From Rheinheimera tangshanensis (lineage in GTDB: Bacteria > Pseudomonadota > Gammaproteobacteria > Enterobacterales > Alteromonadaceae): DNA of 64,000 bases. A model generated the notes under the pieces. It was given only the letters and a program-made list of their open reading frames with translations. It had not been told where the DNA came from and searched no databases. Of this stretch, positions 10,401-15,562 are shown in pieces (the first letter of the stretch is position 1; every line of letters starts with the position of its first letter). The DNA lies in NCBI RefSeq assembly GCF_014645135.1, contig NZ_BMLH01000001.1:62001-126000 (forward strand), given 5' to 3'. The translations under genes were made by a program, and so were the position numbers.

Positions 10401-10673
10401 CTTGTTCTTATTGGCTCTCCTATCACATCGTCCTTCTTAGCGACGTTACGTGATAACCCTGGAATCAGAAATGTAATTGTGCGGGATCTTGCTGCACAAG
10501 GTGACCCCATTCGGGCCGGTATGAGCGGATTTAGGGTTGTAACATCAGCCCCTCAGTTGTTCTATCAGCAGGTCACTGGGACGGGACATTTTTATTACGC
10601 CGATGGCGGTGCTGATGGTCAGTCCCGACGAAGGGATCTAGCTAGAGACTTATATAATGCGGGATTGAGGTGA
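1494..10673 (+). CDS. giant secreted FN3-SpvB-RHS polymorphic toxin with alpha/beta-hydrolase tip, 3059 aa
   Basis: A signal peptide (about 1-18, LFVFPLLVQA) is followed by nine fibronectin-III-like repeats (about 20-848). Eight of these carry a conserved (R/K)xCN...C cysteine pair. Next come an SpvB/TcB-like N-terminal module (about 868-1180), FG-GAP type calcium motifs such as DINGDGVRD and DFNGDGWQD (about 1189-1495), YD repeats (about 2060-2640) and the RHS core ending GTDPTGY (residue 2767). In Tc toxins and RHS proteins this body forms a closed cocoon around a toxic tip. The tip (2768-3059) has GYSYG with Ser2947, then Asp3004 (QGDP) and His3032 (GTGHF), which form a plausible lipase/esterase triad. 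The tip stop overlaps the leader of a small membrane protein likely to confer immunity. The order resembles a fused TcB-TcC chain with a Sec signal; no TcA partner is in the window. Substrate and targets are unknown. Confidence 0.9.
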   Translation: MLRCILALLFVFPLLVQAVSFTQYPTTTNTSGSFTLAWQNPGAVQSFQVRELKGGVATRVVASSGTSVVVTGLSSGTYTYELWITVRYYNNLIAEWVKETTKQASINVVVSVTIPPPAKPTVPSLSNTGSYSVSWDAVAGTTSYILEEQANANGWQQVQNSAGQSKAYAGKAAGNYSYRVKACNGGNCSGYSATAEIQVVYPPTEVPVITSSSTQSIFTFTGALGVGWGAVPLATRYELEELVGSNWTRRLNANQTSVSLSGYALGSYSFRVRACNAGGCSGWSATRTLTLSQMPNITGAATSRGTVSVTWAPPGHSDYVNLRENGVLIATFSPMLDGRTVTLTRADGNYTYTMQGCIHIDGGTDNCQSYGQAFAVQVLNPPGQPDSITVPATSNTGSLAVSWGIASGAVHRYQLMKQLGNGAWQEVYSGAERTAAVSGLADGSYLFQVRACNTLAGNEVCSGYRTSGVVLAALKPTAPAGITVPQNSAAGSFSVSWGGASGNVVRYELEQRHNDGSWARVYSGNALSTNISVSEDGRYYFRLRACNAVQSFTSCSDYSSSVNTVVALAPSMPGEFSEFPATSTSGLFNLSWKKASGNTDRYELEQQEAAGSWIAVYNGISPSHIVSINSDGNYRFRVRACNDENGFSGCGPYSVSSITTVAKIPATPDAPIHSPTSLGELDISWQTLTESDHYLLLESSVNNGSWNAIGANHNGSGPTSLTLTDGQWQFRIKVCNGYTWACSQYSPVSSVSVRNPPLVPTNLQVPESSDGALTISWLAADDKSTYFQIFKRQNGGDWRVATSDVVAEYANISNLTEGNWEIAVKACNDFAWACSPYSSPVAHTVFAVPDWVKSSFEQPDQTNATNDTYMPLQPNIGAIQAEVGVSGGQASYQLGVPLPPGRAGMQPQISINYQSQQSNGVVGVGFSLAGSEAISRCAATVAQDGFVANVNYEATDRLCLNGQRLVAVSGRYGATGTQYRTEIDQFVLVKQLGGNLEQSSVYFEVSYPNGRTAYFGSTSEQAKVIHEGRNEAFSWLLNYVLDATGKNAIHYNYNNLSNGEVLLSSIYYTGDSATVQGNRSVRFSYESRPDVIQSYLSAGLFMQTQRLKSISTYVETTLTKQFLLTYKASGASNRSLLQSIQQCGSSSAECYKPTEFSWQDAPVQYVLEKLAFDNQAVYQQHRTIDKLVPHGDINGDGVRDWPSHFVSAEGTITDGHNFQLNNCQKNPFTLRMECVEGDFDNNGLTDGWEVSGGKLQLLLTQPSIQQTILNTDINLQSKQVYVHQQDHVRHIADFNGDGWQDLIIYRYNNGYPILELYRHSGNNTMPYSSANKMLLYTYETELRNSRRIETSSVQFLGDIDGNGLPDLVEAQTYNFSDGNAAPLPLVRKFLLNYSALNSIQFNPKTFVPFGDVPMSRYFSYFIDINGDGLQDWLGWADNNFTVQLRLNQGDGEFSGLIDLGVTVATRRYNTNDDGEVSTTVYPKYLSSFRVMDIDNDGKTELLMPGQRVVTACTQVREATNNGVRDKEVCGDEMYLPVRMTTQSFNTSPLPTDRFDDSIYRYNALQFHIDDSGQISATQTPTDIYGSATENFVTDALGKGLTDMVFAYGPRFPETHIDSISGAMSQFGHQYGVYINRNRGSATGAVPYAQPDVLKRVQDGFNVVHQWDYLPLSTAKATLRNTLLDLNSADISADNSALAFYLPDRSYVEDGQHFHFASSMYAVAQFSKTDGVGGVNRTRYAYRGAMYHTQGRGFRGFRAIVAEDNNTGLISHTDFRQKFPFTGQVRGQFTFSGVDYPDVYPAFGYDGTEATQLSNALSIQIFNWQQNIAHADAMGSSNCSSRYQPKTDETDLECPAGTIISLYLAGADSYQYDLRTKQQYSHESSFVSDIDAFGNVLLTRKVITDDSGVYASETEAIYMPQVSPWWPHRLQSQTLHSIPVDQKGTILSYSATLDNASWVKTTYSDWHLSGAPQKVVISSSDNSRSQSSVTSFNSYGLPVTVTRTAEIMNADGVWSNQNRTEKISYSKNGTTEAGDGYFPFKLTNPLNHVSYLHTDSATGQPISEIDANNLATHTAYDTFGRPVSVQRPGQAKQHIWYDSVTHDNNAPAGALWMQVVSQTGVPQQRSYYDQLGRVLRKSSKGFSGEWINQDTKYNNRGLVISQSEPYQVGSSRGETRFADYDLLGRAGTKQLPGALSVEYDYSGLTTDITANSSLHMSRSYNSLNKLLHTEDARGGVTYYRYNGLGLPILLQDANGVQLIASYNALGQKLQVTDPNQGSSSYQYNGFGELEQETDANGIVIRFDYDQLGRQTGRISYDGSSVKDRAIFRYDTILKGMPYQEIANGITRTYDYNGSGQLVSNMLALDGKSFVTRHFYDDSTGQPTGLRYPNGLTVQYSYTPSGYLQQVSNLSSGYIYRTITSQDAFGNRLGASLGNGIHEDNQYNSETGWVERLIASSGGMQIHDVEYQRYDEYGNLIQAQNHVTGASESYEYDELHRLTHSTYSNMGFTVPISYSYDAVGNLQSKTDYAHTYHYGNANKSLGGNAGANAVRQVVKLNNSTVNFSYDNQGNLIAGDGLTISYTSFKQPSQITRGGNRFSFSYGAKLERLKEVRNGTTTYEIDKLYEEESNGEWRIYLQDIAIIKYDATNQHQIRYTHKDRLGSTLTYSDHNGQVTDRRMFDAFGKPRTTEGNSLFPARLQSVSLSRNGFTEHRHLDEVELIHMNGRAYDYNLGRFLSVDPIIQSPGNSQSLNPYSYIMNNPLAGTDPTGYCAAETGTRIKSCVKVDVKDSDTGKTLGSTSLNSRSSHFASDVSSFAAGKLGNGAQITGVSASFSNGSTTDLMGQSNGSGAVDQLGAAEGKKTHDGTYFFGGAGMDGNYIDGMVSAFGEAGISDVHAVNRDEWSGTTAADALLGVLALNEEVDVSDKLATMREKFQGQGDGKGQLNLVGYSYGSLVAAHVAMTRTLLGGTVDNLVLIGSPITSSFLATLRDNPGIRNVIVRDLAAQGDPIRAGMSGFRVVTSAPQLFYQQVTGTGHFYYADGGADGQSRRRDLARDLYNAGLR
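1550..4035 (+). repeat. array of nine fibronectin-III-like repeats inside the RHS gene
   Basis: Nine units of about 90 codons share the pattern xxVSW...YELEQ...GxW...DGxYxFRVRACN...C..YS. Approximate starts are 1550, 1848, 2100, 2366, 2635, 2920, 3205, 3490 and 3765. Units five to seven are the most alike (RACN followed by Cys after 8-9 residues). The first unit lacks the cysteine pair. The pair could form a disulfide after export. The array probably forms a surface stalk or binding region; this is inference. Confidence 0.8.
9283..9658 (+). repeat. RHS-core block, copy 1 (in the full-length gene)
   Basis: This 376-base stretch of the RHS core is repeated at 11265-11640 with only two differences that I could find (9298 A versus 11280 C, and 9401 C versus 11383 T). 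Just downstream of 9658 the two copies diverge sharply, with about 26 differences in the next 136 bases. It is long enough to serve as a homologous recombination site for exchanging toxin tips. Confidence 0.9.
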
Positions 10674-10678
10674 GAAAA

Positions 10679-10969
10679 ATGTGCTTAAAAAATAAGATAT
10701 CTTTAGCATTATATTGGTTTGCGATTGGCTTTAGTGCTCTGAACTTTTTGGCGATTGTAGTTATTGGTTGGGAGTTCATTGTTACTGGAAAGGGAATTGG
10801 TTCGTTTGCTTTTGCGTGGTTCATGGTTTACGGGGGGATATCTATCTCTGCATGGTTAATAGCCTTCTTTATATCTCGAAGAGCGAAGCTAGACCTGTTT
10901 TATTGGGTCACTATCGCAATGCCTATAGTTATGTTCTTTGTTTTGCCAGTGAAGTTTGTTATCGAATGA
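10679..10969 (+). CDS. small membrane protein, putative immunity to the hydrolase tip, 96 aa
   Basis: The gene begins six bases after the RHS stop. I chose the ATG at 10679 because GAGGTGAG lies 5 bases before it; a GTG at 10670 in the same frame would overlap the RHS stop. The product has about three membrane segments (roughly 8-32, 43-66, 73-92) and few charged residues. It is more AT-rich than the RHS gene. The position directly after a polymorphic toxin tip and before a terminator is the classic place for an immunity gene. A membrane immunity protein would suit a membrane- or lipid-acting effector. The sequence does not match a family I know, so immunity is inferred from context only. Confidence 0.7.
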   Translation: MCLKNKISLALYWFAIGFSALNFLAIVVIGWEFIVTGKGIGSFAFAWFMVYGGISISAWLIAFFISRRAKLDLFYWVTIAMPIVMFFVLPVKFVIE

Positions 10970-10987
10970 AGCAATTAAGTTAAGTAA

Positions 10988-11015
10988 AACAAAGCCCGCA
11001 CTTGCGGGCTTTGTT
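10988..11015 (+). terminator. hairpin terminator after first toxin/immunity pair
   Basis: A perfect 13-bp inverted repeat, AACAAAGCCCGCA (10988-11000) and TGCGGGCTTTGTT (11003-11015), has a very short loop and T-rich 3' flank. It sits 18 bases after the small membrane protein stop and should separate the active locus from the displaced cassette. Confidence 0.75.
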
Positions 11016-11025
11016 ATGTCTGGAC

Positions 11026-11190
11026 CTAAGCCGCCAACTCGTTGTCGTTGGACTGTTCGGCCTGTTTCGTGGTTTCTGGCTCTGCCTGTTGTTCGGCGAT
11101 GTACTCACTGGCCATGGCCTCCAAACTGAGCAAAATCACCAGCACGGTGCGCAGTATGGCCCAGTGCGGAAAAACTGTGACAGCTTTTGC
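11026..11190 (-). pseudogene. fragment of an unidentified reverse-strand reading frame, copy 1
   Basis: On the minus strand an open stretch ends at a TAG (11026-11028) and contains ILRTVLVILLSLEAMAS followed by a polar tail. It has no credible start. Bases 11120-11154 match 13140-13174 at 31 of 35 positions, and that second copy also follows a toxin-like cassette. It may be the end of a lost mobile-element gene or of an older neighbour gene. I do not recognise the family, so a transposase origin is only a possibility. Confidence 0.35.
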
Positions 11191-11222
11191 TCTTTGCCTA
11201 CTATTTTAAGTAGCCTAGAAAG

Positions 11223-11640
11223 CTCATCAGCTACAGTTGTGACGCGGTAGGTAGTATGCAAAGCTTAGCTATGGAGCGACGCTGGAGCGGTTAAAAGAAG
11301 TTCGCAACGGCACGACCACCTATGAAATAGACAAGCTGTACGAAGAAGAAAGCAACGGCGAGTGGCGTATCTACCTGCAAGATATCGCTATTATTAAATA
11401 CGATGCGACCAACCAACACCAGATACGTTATACGCATAAAGACCGCTTAGGCAGTACGTTAACCTATAGCGACCACAACGGGCAGGTGACGGACCGCAGA
11501 ATGTTTGATGCCTTTGGTAAACCGAGGACAACAGAGGGTAATAGTCTGTTCCCGGCACGACTGCAGAGCGTGAGTTTAAGCCGTAACGGTTTTACTGAGC
11601 ATCGTCATTTGGATGAAGTAGAGCTTATTCATATGAACGG
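11223..11640 (+). repeat. truncated RHS-core copy 2, with internal deletion
   Basis: Bases 11223-11264 resemble 9018-9059 of the full RHS gene with several differences. The match then jumps to 9283, so 223 bases (9060-9282) are missing. From 11265 to 11640 the copy is nearly identical to 9283-9658. The deletion is not a multiple of three, and a TAG at 11252-11254 lies in frame just before the retained core. The upstream remnant and the core are therefore in different frames. Confidence 0.85.
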
Positions 11641-12643
11641 CCGGGGATATGATTACAACCTCGGCAGGTTCCTCTCTGTTGACCCGATAATTCAAAGTCC
11701 AGGTAACTCACAGAGCTTGAACCCTTATTCTTACATTATGAATAACCCGTTGGCGGGGACAGATCCGAGTGGGTATGCCAGTGTAACTGGCAGTAGGATA
11801 GACCGCGAAATTAAAAAGTCAGATATTATCGGCGACAACATTACTGGGGTGGGTGGTAATGTCACGTTTAGCGGCTCATTCCAAGGTGGTGGTAATGGTG
11901 GTTCGTCTTGTAATGGCGAAGCCCCGCAAGGCCGTGTAGCTAAGCAGAGTTCTCAGGCTGTAGATATCAATAATCAGTCAAATCAGGCTTTTGAGAATGC
12001 GCTAGCCAATGGAGCTGCGTCTGACTATTTTAATCAATCATACGGACTTGGAGGTGGTAGTGGTGCAGACTCGTTGGGCTTAGCTGGGCAGTTTGTTGGA
12101 TGGCATGATTCAATAAATGGCGGTGATATTAGTTATGCTGCCTCATTGGCTGGTGGTGTGCTGGAGTCATCCAAAGGCTTGAACTTGGCGCATGGAAAAG
12201 GTGCATTTCTTGCTTTGCAGGCAATGGGGCATACCATGGGAGACTATAAGTTTTCGTTTGCACCAAATGCTAGTTCTATATCCCTAGATTTGTCTTCGGC
12301 TGGAAGGGTTTTGTCTCAGGTTGCAGGTTATGGTGGATTTGGTATTTCAGCACTGGCGGCTTATGTTTCTTATGAAAAAAGCTTAATAACAAGTAACGAA
12401 CTTGTTGGGAAGATTGCTGTAGATCTCACAATGTTAAGGGTTGGTAGTTCGTCATTACCCGGTTTTGTTATGGCTGCAAGCTATGGTGCTGTGGATATTT
12501 ATTATCCAGCTCCTAAAGGTGTTCCTGGAGCAATATCTTTAAAGCGTGATGTCATCAACGCTCCTCAAGGCTTATCTGAACAATCAAACAAATTTAAAGT
12601 AGAAATGATGAACTTTATTGTTACGAGAAGAGAGTATGACTAG
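11486..12643 (+). CDS. displaced RHS core fragment with a second, unrelated toxin-like tip
   Basis: The open frame starts after a stop at 11252. Its first possible start is GTG 11486, in the middle of the core, with no clear ribosome site, so it is probably silent unless recombined into the full gene. Residues 1-98 are RHS core, nearly the same protein as the main copy and ending DPSGY. Residues 99-385 are an unrelated tip that is Gly/Ser rich, with hydrophobic runs such as GGFGISALAAYVSY and SLPGFVMAASYGAVD and no visible catalytic motif. It resembles the orphan tips known from Rhs loci. I do not recognise the tip; a membrane-active role is a guess from its hydrophobicity and from the membrane protein encoded next. 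Confidence 0.75.
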   Translation: MTDRRMFDAFGKPRTTEGNSLFPARLQSVSLSRNGFTEHRHLDEVELIHMNGRGYDYNLGRFLSVDPIIQSPGNSQSLNPYSYIMNNPLAGTDPSGYASVTGSRIDREIKKSDIIGDNITGVGGNVTFSGSFQGGGNGGSSCNGEAPQGRVAKQSSQAVDINNQSNQAFENALANGAASDYFNQSYGLGGGSGADSLGLAGQFVGWHDSINGGDISYAASLAGGVLESSKGLNLAHGKGAFLALQAMGHTMGDYKFSFAPNASSISLDLSSAGRVLSQVAGYGGFGISALAAYVSYEKSLITSNELVGKIAVDLTMLRVGSSSLPGFVMAASYGAVDIYYPAPKGVPGAISLKRDVINAPQGLSEQSNKFKVEMMNFIVTRREYD

Positions 12644-13025
12644 TCTATTTAAACTTCCAGGTGAGTTATTCAAGATGTATGTTATAGGTACGGTCCTCCT
12701 TGCCGGTGATAAATGGGGGAGGTATTCCGATCATGTGGCAATGTCTCAAATCGGAGTTTTTTTTGGAGTGCTTACGCTTCCCATTTCAATATTTTTGAGT
12801 AAAGAATTTATGGGGACAGTGAGTTACATGCCAATATTTATGATTATCTTAAGTTGTGGGCTAACTTTTTTTTCGAGAAAAATTGTTTCTGATGTGTTTC
12901 TAATGAAAAAGTCTGGCTTTGTGGGGGTAAATAAAAAAACTGTATTATGGGTATCCCATATCATATATGCATCTGTTTCTATTATCTGTATTCTGGCTTC
13001 TGTGGAGATTATGGATTTGTATTGA
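12636..13025 (+). CDS. small membrane protein, putative immunity for the displaced tip, 129 aa
   Basis: The ATG at 12636 overlaps the stop of the displaced tip by eight bases and is preceded by a purine-rich GAGAAGAGAG. A TTG at 12618 is a weaker alternative. About three hydrophobic segments are visible (near 38-58, 63-82 and 103-124), separated by a basic loop. The DNA is AT-rich compared with the flanking housekeeping genes. Coupling to a tip and a following terminator matches the layout of the first tip/membrane-protein pair, although the two membrane proteins do not look related. An immunity role is inferred from position only. Confidence 0.7.
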   Translation: MTSLFKLPGELFKMYVIGTVLLAGDKWGRYSDHVAMSQIGVFFGVLTLPISIFLSKEFMGTVSYMPIFMIILSCGLTFFSRKIVSDVFLMKKSGFVGVNKKTVLWVSHIIYASVSIICILASVEIMDLY

Positions 13026-13103
13026 TATAACTGGTTGTTATTTTTAGATAGTAAGAAAGCAGAAATTTTTATGGGATAGGTAATATCCGATGTAATTAGA
13101 AAC

Positions 13104-13136
13104 AAAAAGGACACCCATAACCCAGCGTCCTTTTTT
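13104..13136 (+). terminator. hairpin terminator after the displaced cassette
   Basis: AAAAAGGAC (13104-13112) pairs with GTCCTTTTT (13127-13135), followed by another T. It lies about 80 bases after the second membrane-protein gene. Together with the 10988-11015 hairpin, this means each tip/membrane-protein pair has its own terminator. Confidence 0.7.
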
Positions 13137-13139
13137 CTA

Positions 13140-13240
13140 TCCAAACCGAGCAAAACCACCAGCAGGGTGAGCAGACCAAACCGGTAGAACCAATCAAGGC
13201 AAATCGGAAGAGCGGGCAATCTGGGCCGGTGCCTGCACAT
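13140..13240 (-). pseudogene. fragment of an unidentified reverse-strand reading frame, copy 2
   Basis: Bases 13140-13174 match 11120-11154 at 31 of 35 positions. The minus-strand translation contains FGLLTLLVVLLGLD, comparable to ILRTVLVILLSLE in copy 1. After the matching stretch it runs into the terminator. It appears to mark the end of a cassette unit present twice. From 13241 to 13387 I see only AT-moderate intergenic DNA that must hold the promoter of the next gene. Confidence 0.4.
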
Positions 13241-13387
13241 ATATATTCTTTAGTCCTCAGGCTACAAGGCTGCAAAGTGTCTAAGAAATTCTGGTCGATT
13301 CATTTCAAATCGTTGTGTTGCGACTGATTCCACCTGCGGCTTCTTTCGGTCTATAGTAAAACCAACTCACTACACAGGATTGCTTTT

Positions 13388-13783
13388 ATGAAAACCGGAG
13401 CCCAACTGGTGGCTGAAGCCAAAGCTAAAATTCAGGAACTGACAGTACAGCAACTTGCTGCTTTATTACAAACCAGTCAGGTGCGAATTATTGATGTGCG
13501 TGAACCTGCCGAATTTGCCACAGGTCATATTCCGACTGCAGTGAATATGCCCAGGGGCGTGTTGGAAATGCAGTTGCCACAGCATCCAGCTGTTGCTGAG
13601 CATAAAGATGCGGTCGTGGCTTTGACCGAATTAGCCGCTCAGCCTTTGTATTTAATTTGCCGCTCTGGCGCTCGTTCCGCTTTGGCAGTGGAGTCTCTGC
13701 AGCGTATGGGCTTTCGTGATTTATACTCCATAGCTGGTGGTATGCAAGCCTGGACGGATTGCGGTTTTCCAGTCCGGCAATAA
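13388..13783 (+). CDS. rhodanese-like sulfurtransferase, 131 aa
   Basis: A single rhodanese domain fills residues about 15-130. It has the N-terminal IIDVREPAEFATGHIPTA signature and the active loop CRSGARS with Cys91, which would carry a persulfide in family members. There is no signal peptide, so the protein should be cytoplasmic. Single-domain rhodaneses move sulfur in thiosulfate detoxification or cofactor and tRNA thiolation; which applies here cannot be told. The gene stands alone, with a hairpin of GCGAC/GTCGC (13800-13819) downstream that lacks a clear T tract. Confidence 0.9.
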   Translation: MKTGAQLVAEAKAKIQELTVQQLAALLQTSQVRIIDVREPAEFATGHIPTAVNMPRGVLEMQLPQHPAVAEHKDAVVALTELAAQPLYLICRSGARSALAVESLQRMGFRDLYSIAGGMQAWTDCGFPVRQ

Positions 13784-13945
13784 CAGCATATAGACCAAAG
13801 CGACCTAGACTTTAGTCGCATTCCCTTGTGGATGGTTTGACAGTTGCTTGCATAACAGAAACACTGCAAAAACCAAAATGCTGTAGAGTTGTGAATTCTA
13901 TAGTTTTTCTTCTGCCATGTTGCCTTTGTCGAATGGGAAGTCGTT

Positions 13946-15490
13946 ATGGAAAATGTTCGTGCTGCAGTGGTGTTTGTTGTGCTCTGGCTGGTAGCCCAGG
14001 TCTTGTACCTGTGGTTGGATTTTAATAGCTGGCTGTTAGTGCTGTTCAATATATTGGCTGTAGGTGGTTTTCTGTTGTGGTCCGCTCGCAGACAGCCAGT
14101 AGCAGAGCCTGTACAAGAATCCAACGCGCTGGCCGATAGCGCTCATCACATTACCGAAGCCACCTCAAAAATGGCGATAGGGGCAGCAGAAGTTTCTTTT
14201 TATATCGATGGTTTAATTAAAGATATCAAACACAGCGGTGACGACTGCAGCCAGATTGGCAACGCGGCGACAGGCTTAACTGATACCAGTGGTCAACTCA
14301 CAGATAATCTACAGCAAATCAGCCATAGCATCACTCATACCGCTAACGCCTGCAGTGCAGCTGATCAGCGTTTGCAAAAAAGTGTTGATAACATCAACCA
14401 GTTAGCTAACGCAGTCAGTGATGCAGCCGCAAGGCTGGAGCAACTCAAAGGCAGTGCCGACGATATCCAGCGTATTACTGAAGTGATCACTGGTGTTGCT
14501 AATCAAACTAACTTATTGGCGTTAAACGCCGCTATTGAAGCGGCGCGGGCTGGTGAACAAGGCCGTGGTTTTGCTGTAGTCGCAGATGAAGTGCGGGCTT
14601 TAGCGGGCAAAACCTCAGAAGCAACCAAAGACATTGCAAAAATGCTGGCTGATATTCGCAGTCAAAGTGAACAAACAGCGGGCGTCATGACGCAGCTGGT
14701 GCAGTTAAGTGGTGACGTGCAGCAGGAATTACAATCTGTGGCCGCAGGTTTTAACGGTATTAATACAGAGGTGGGCCAGGTATCGGCTGCGTTGGAGCAA
14801 ATAGAGCAGGTTAGTACCGGGTTAGAAAACACCAGCCAGCAACTAGGCCAGTCGATTCAGAGTATTAATAAAGCTTTGTCAGCGATAGAACATAAAGGCA
14901 GCACAGTAGCAGAGCAAGCTATTGAGTTATCGGTAGAAACTGAAAGTATTTACCGTGAACTCAGCACTGTTACCGAGCAAAGTTTCTTTAACCCTGTACT
15001 GAAAGAAGCGCAGCAAGCAGCCGCTGCAATAGCTACTTTATTTGAAAAAGCGCTGAGTGATGGCAAGCTGACAGAGCAACAATTATTTGCCGAACAATAT
15101 CAGGCTATAGCCAACACCAATCCGCAAAAATTTCATACCGCTTACGATAGCTTTACCGACCAGTTTTTCCCTTTAATTCAGGAACCTATTTTGGAGCGTC
15201 ACAGCAATGTGTTGTACGCTGGCGGTGTCGATCGCAAGGGCTATTTCCCGACGCATAACAAGAAATACAGTCAGGCGTTAACAGGCAACTACGAAAAAGA
15301 TTTACTGCAAAACCGTACTAAACGTGTCTTTAGCGACCGCACTGGTAGCCGCTGTGGCAGCAATACCCAGCCTATGCTGCTGCAAACCTATAAACGTGAC
15401 ACAGGTGAAATTCTGCATGATTTGTCGGTGCCTATCATGGTCAAAGGGCGGCATTGGGGTGGATTTAGGATCGGCTTTAAAAGGGTGTGA
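13946..15490 (+). CDS. methyl-accepting chemotaxis protein with C-terminal sensor-like domain, 514 aa
   Basis: Two hydrophobic segments (about 5-24 and 27-47) anchor the N-terminus with no periplasmic domain between them. The signalling domain (about 60-340) has the conserved hairpin tip [20 protein letters not shown], where CheA/CheW bind in this family. After it, residues about 345-514 form an extra cytoplasmic domain with [11 protein letters not shown] and [13 protein letters not shown] motifs and a closing [11 protein letters not shown]. This PAS/Cache-like tail recurs in some chemoreceptors and would place sensing after the signalling hairpin, in the cytoplasm. The ATG follows a GGGAAG ribosome site. 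The ligand is unknown. Confidence 0.92.
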   Translation: MENVRAAVVFVVLWLVAQVLYLWLDFNSWLLVLFNILAVGGFLLWSARRQPVAEPVQESNALADSAHHITEATSKMAIGAAEVSFYIDGLIKDIKHSGDDCSQIGNAATGLTDTSGQLTDNLQQISHSITHTANACSAADQRLQKSVDNINQLANAVSDAAARLEQLKGSADDIQRITEVITGVANQTNLLALNAAIEAARAGEQGRGFAVVADEVRALAGKTSEATKDIAKMLADIRSQSEQTAGVMTQLVQLSGDVQQELQSVAAGFNGINTEVGQVSAALEQIEQVSTGLENTSQQLGQSIQSINKALSAIEHKGSTVAEQAIELSVETESIYRELSTVTEQSFFNPVLKEAQQAAAAIATLFEKALSDGKLTEQQLFAEQYQAIANTNPQKFHTAYDSFTDQFFPLIQEPILERHSNVLYAGGVDRKGYFPTHNKKYSQALTGNYEKDLLQNRTKRVFSDRTGSRCGSNTQPMLLQTYKRDTGEILHDLSVPIMVKGRHWGGFRIGFKRV

Positions 15491-15562
15491 TCAGAGCATA
15501 GCAACGCTACCCTTTATTGATTGTTGGCCCCGATCAGTTTCATCATTGATGTGATGATAAGC

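Noticed and set aside
11026-11190. Reading the reverse-strand fragment as a transposase C-terminus
   Set aside because: The sequence does not show any transposase motif I can name, and no terminal inverted repeats were found, so it is reported only as an unidentified fragment.
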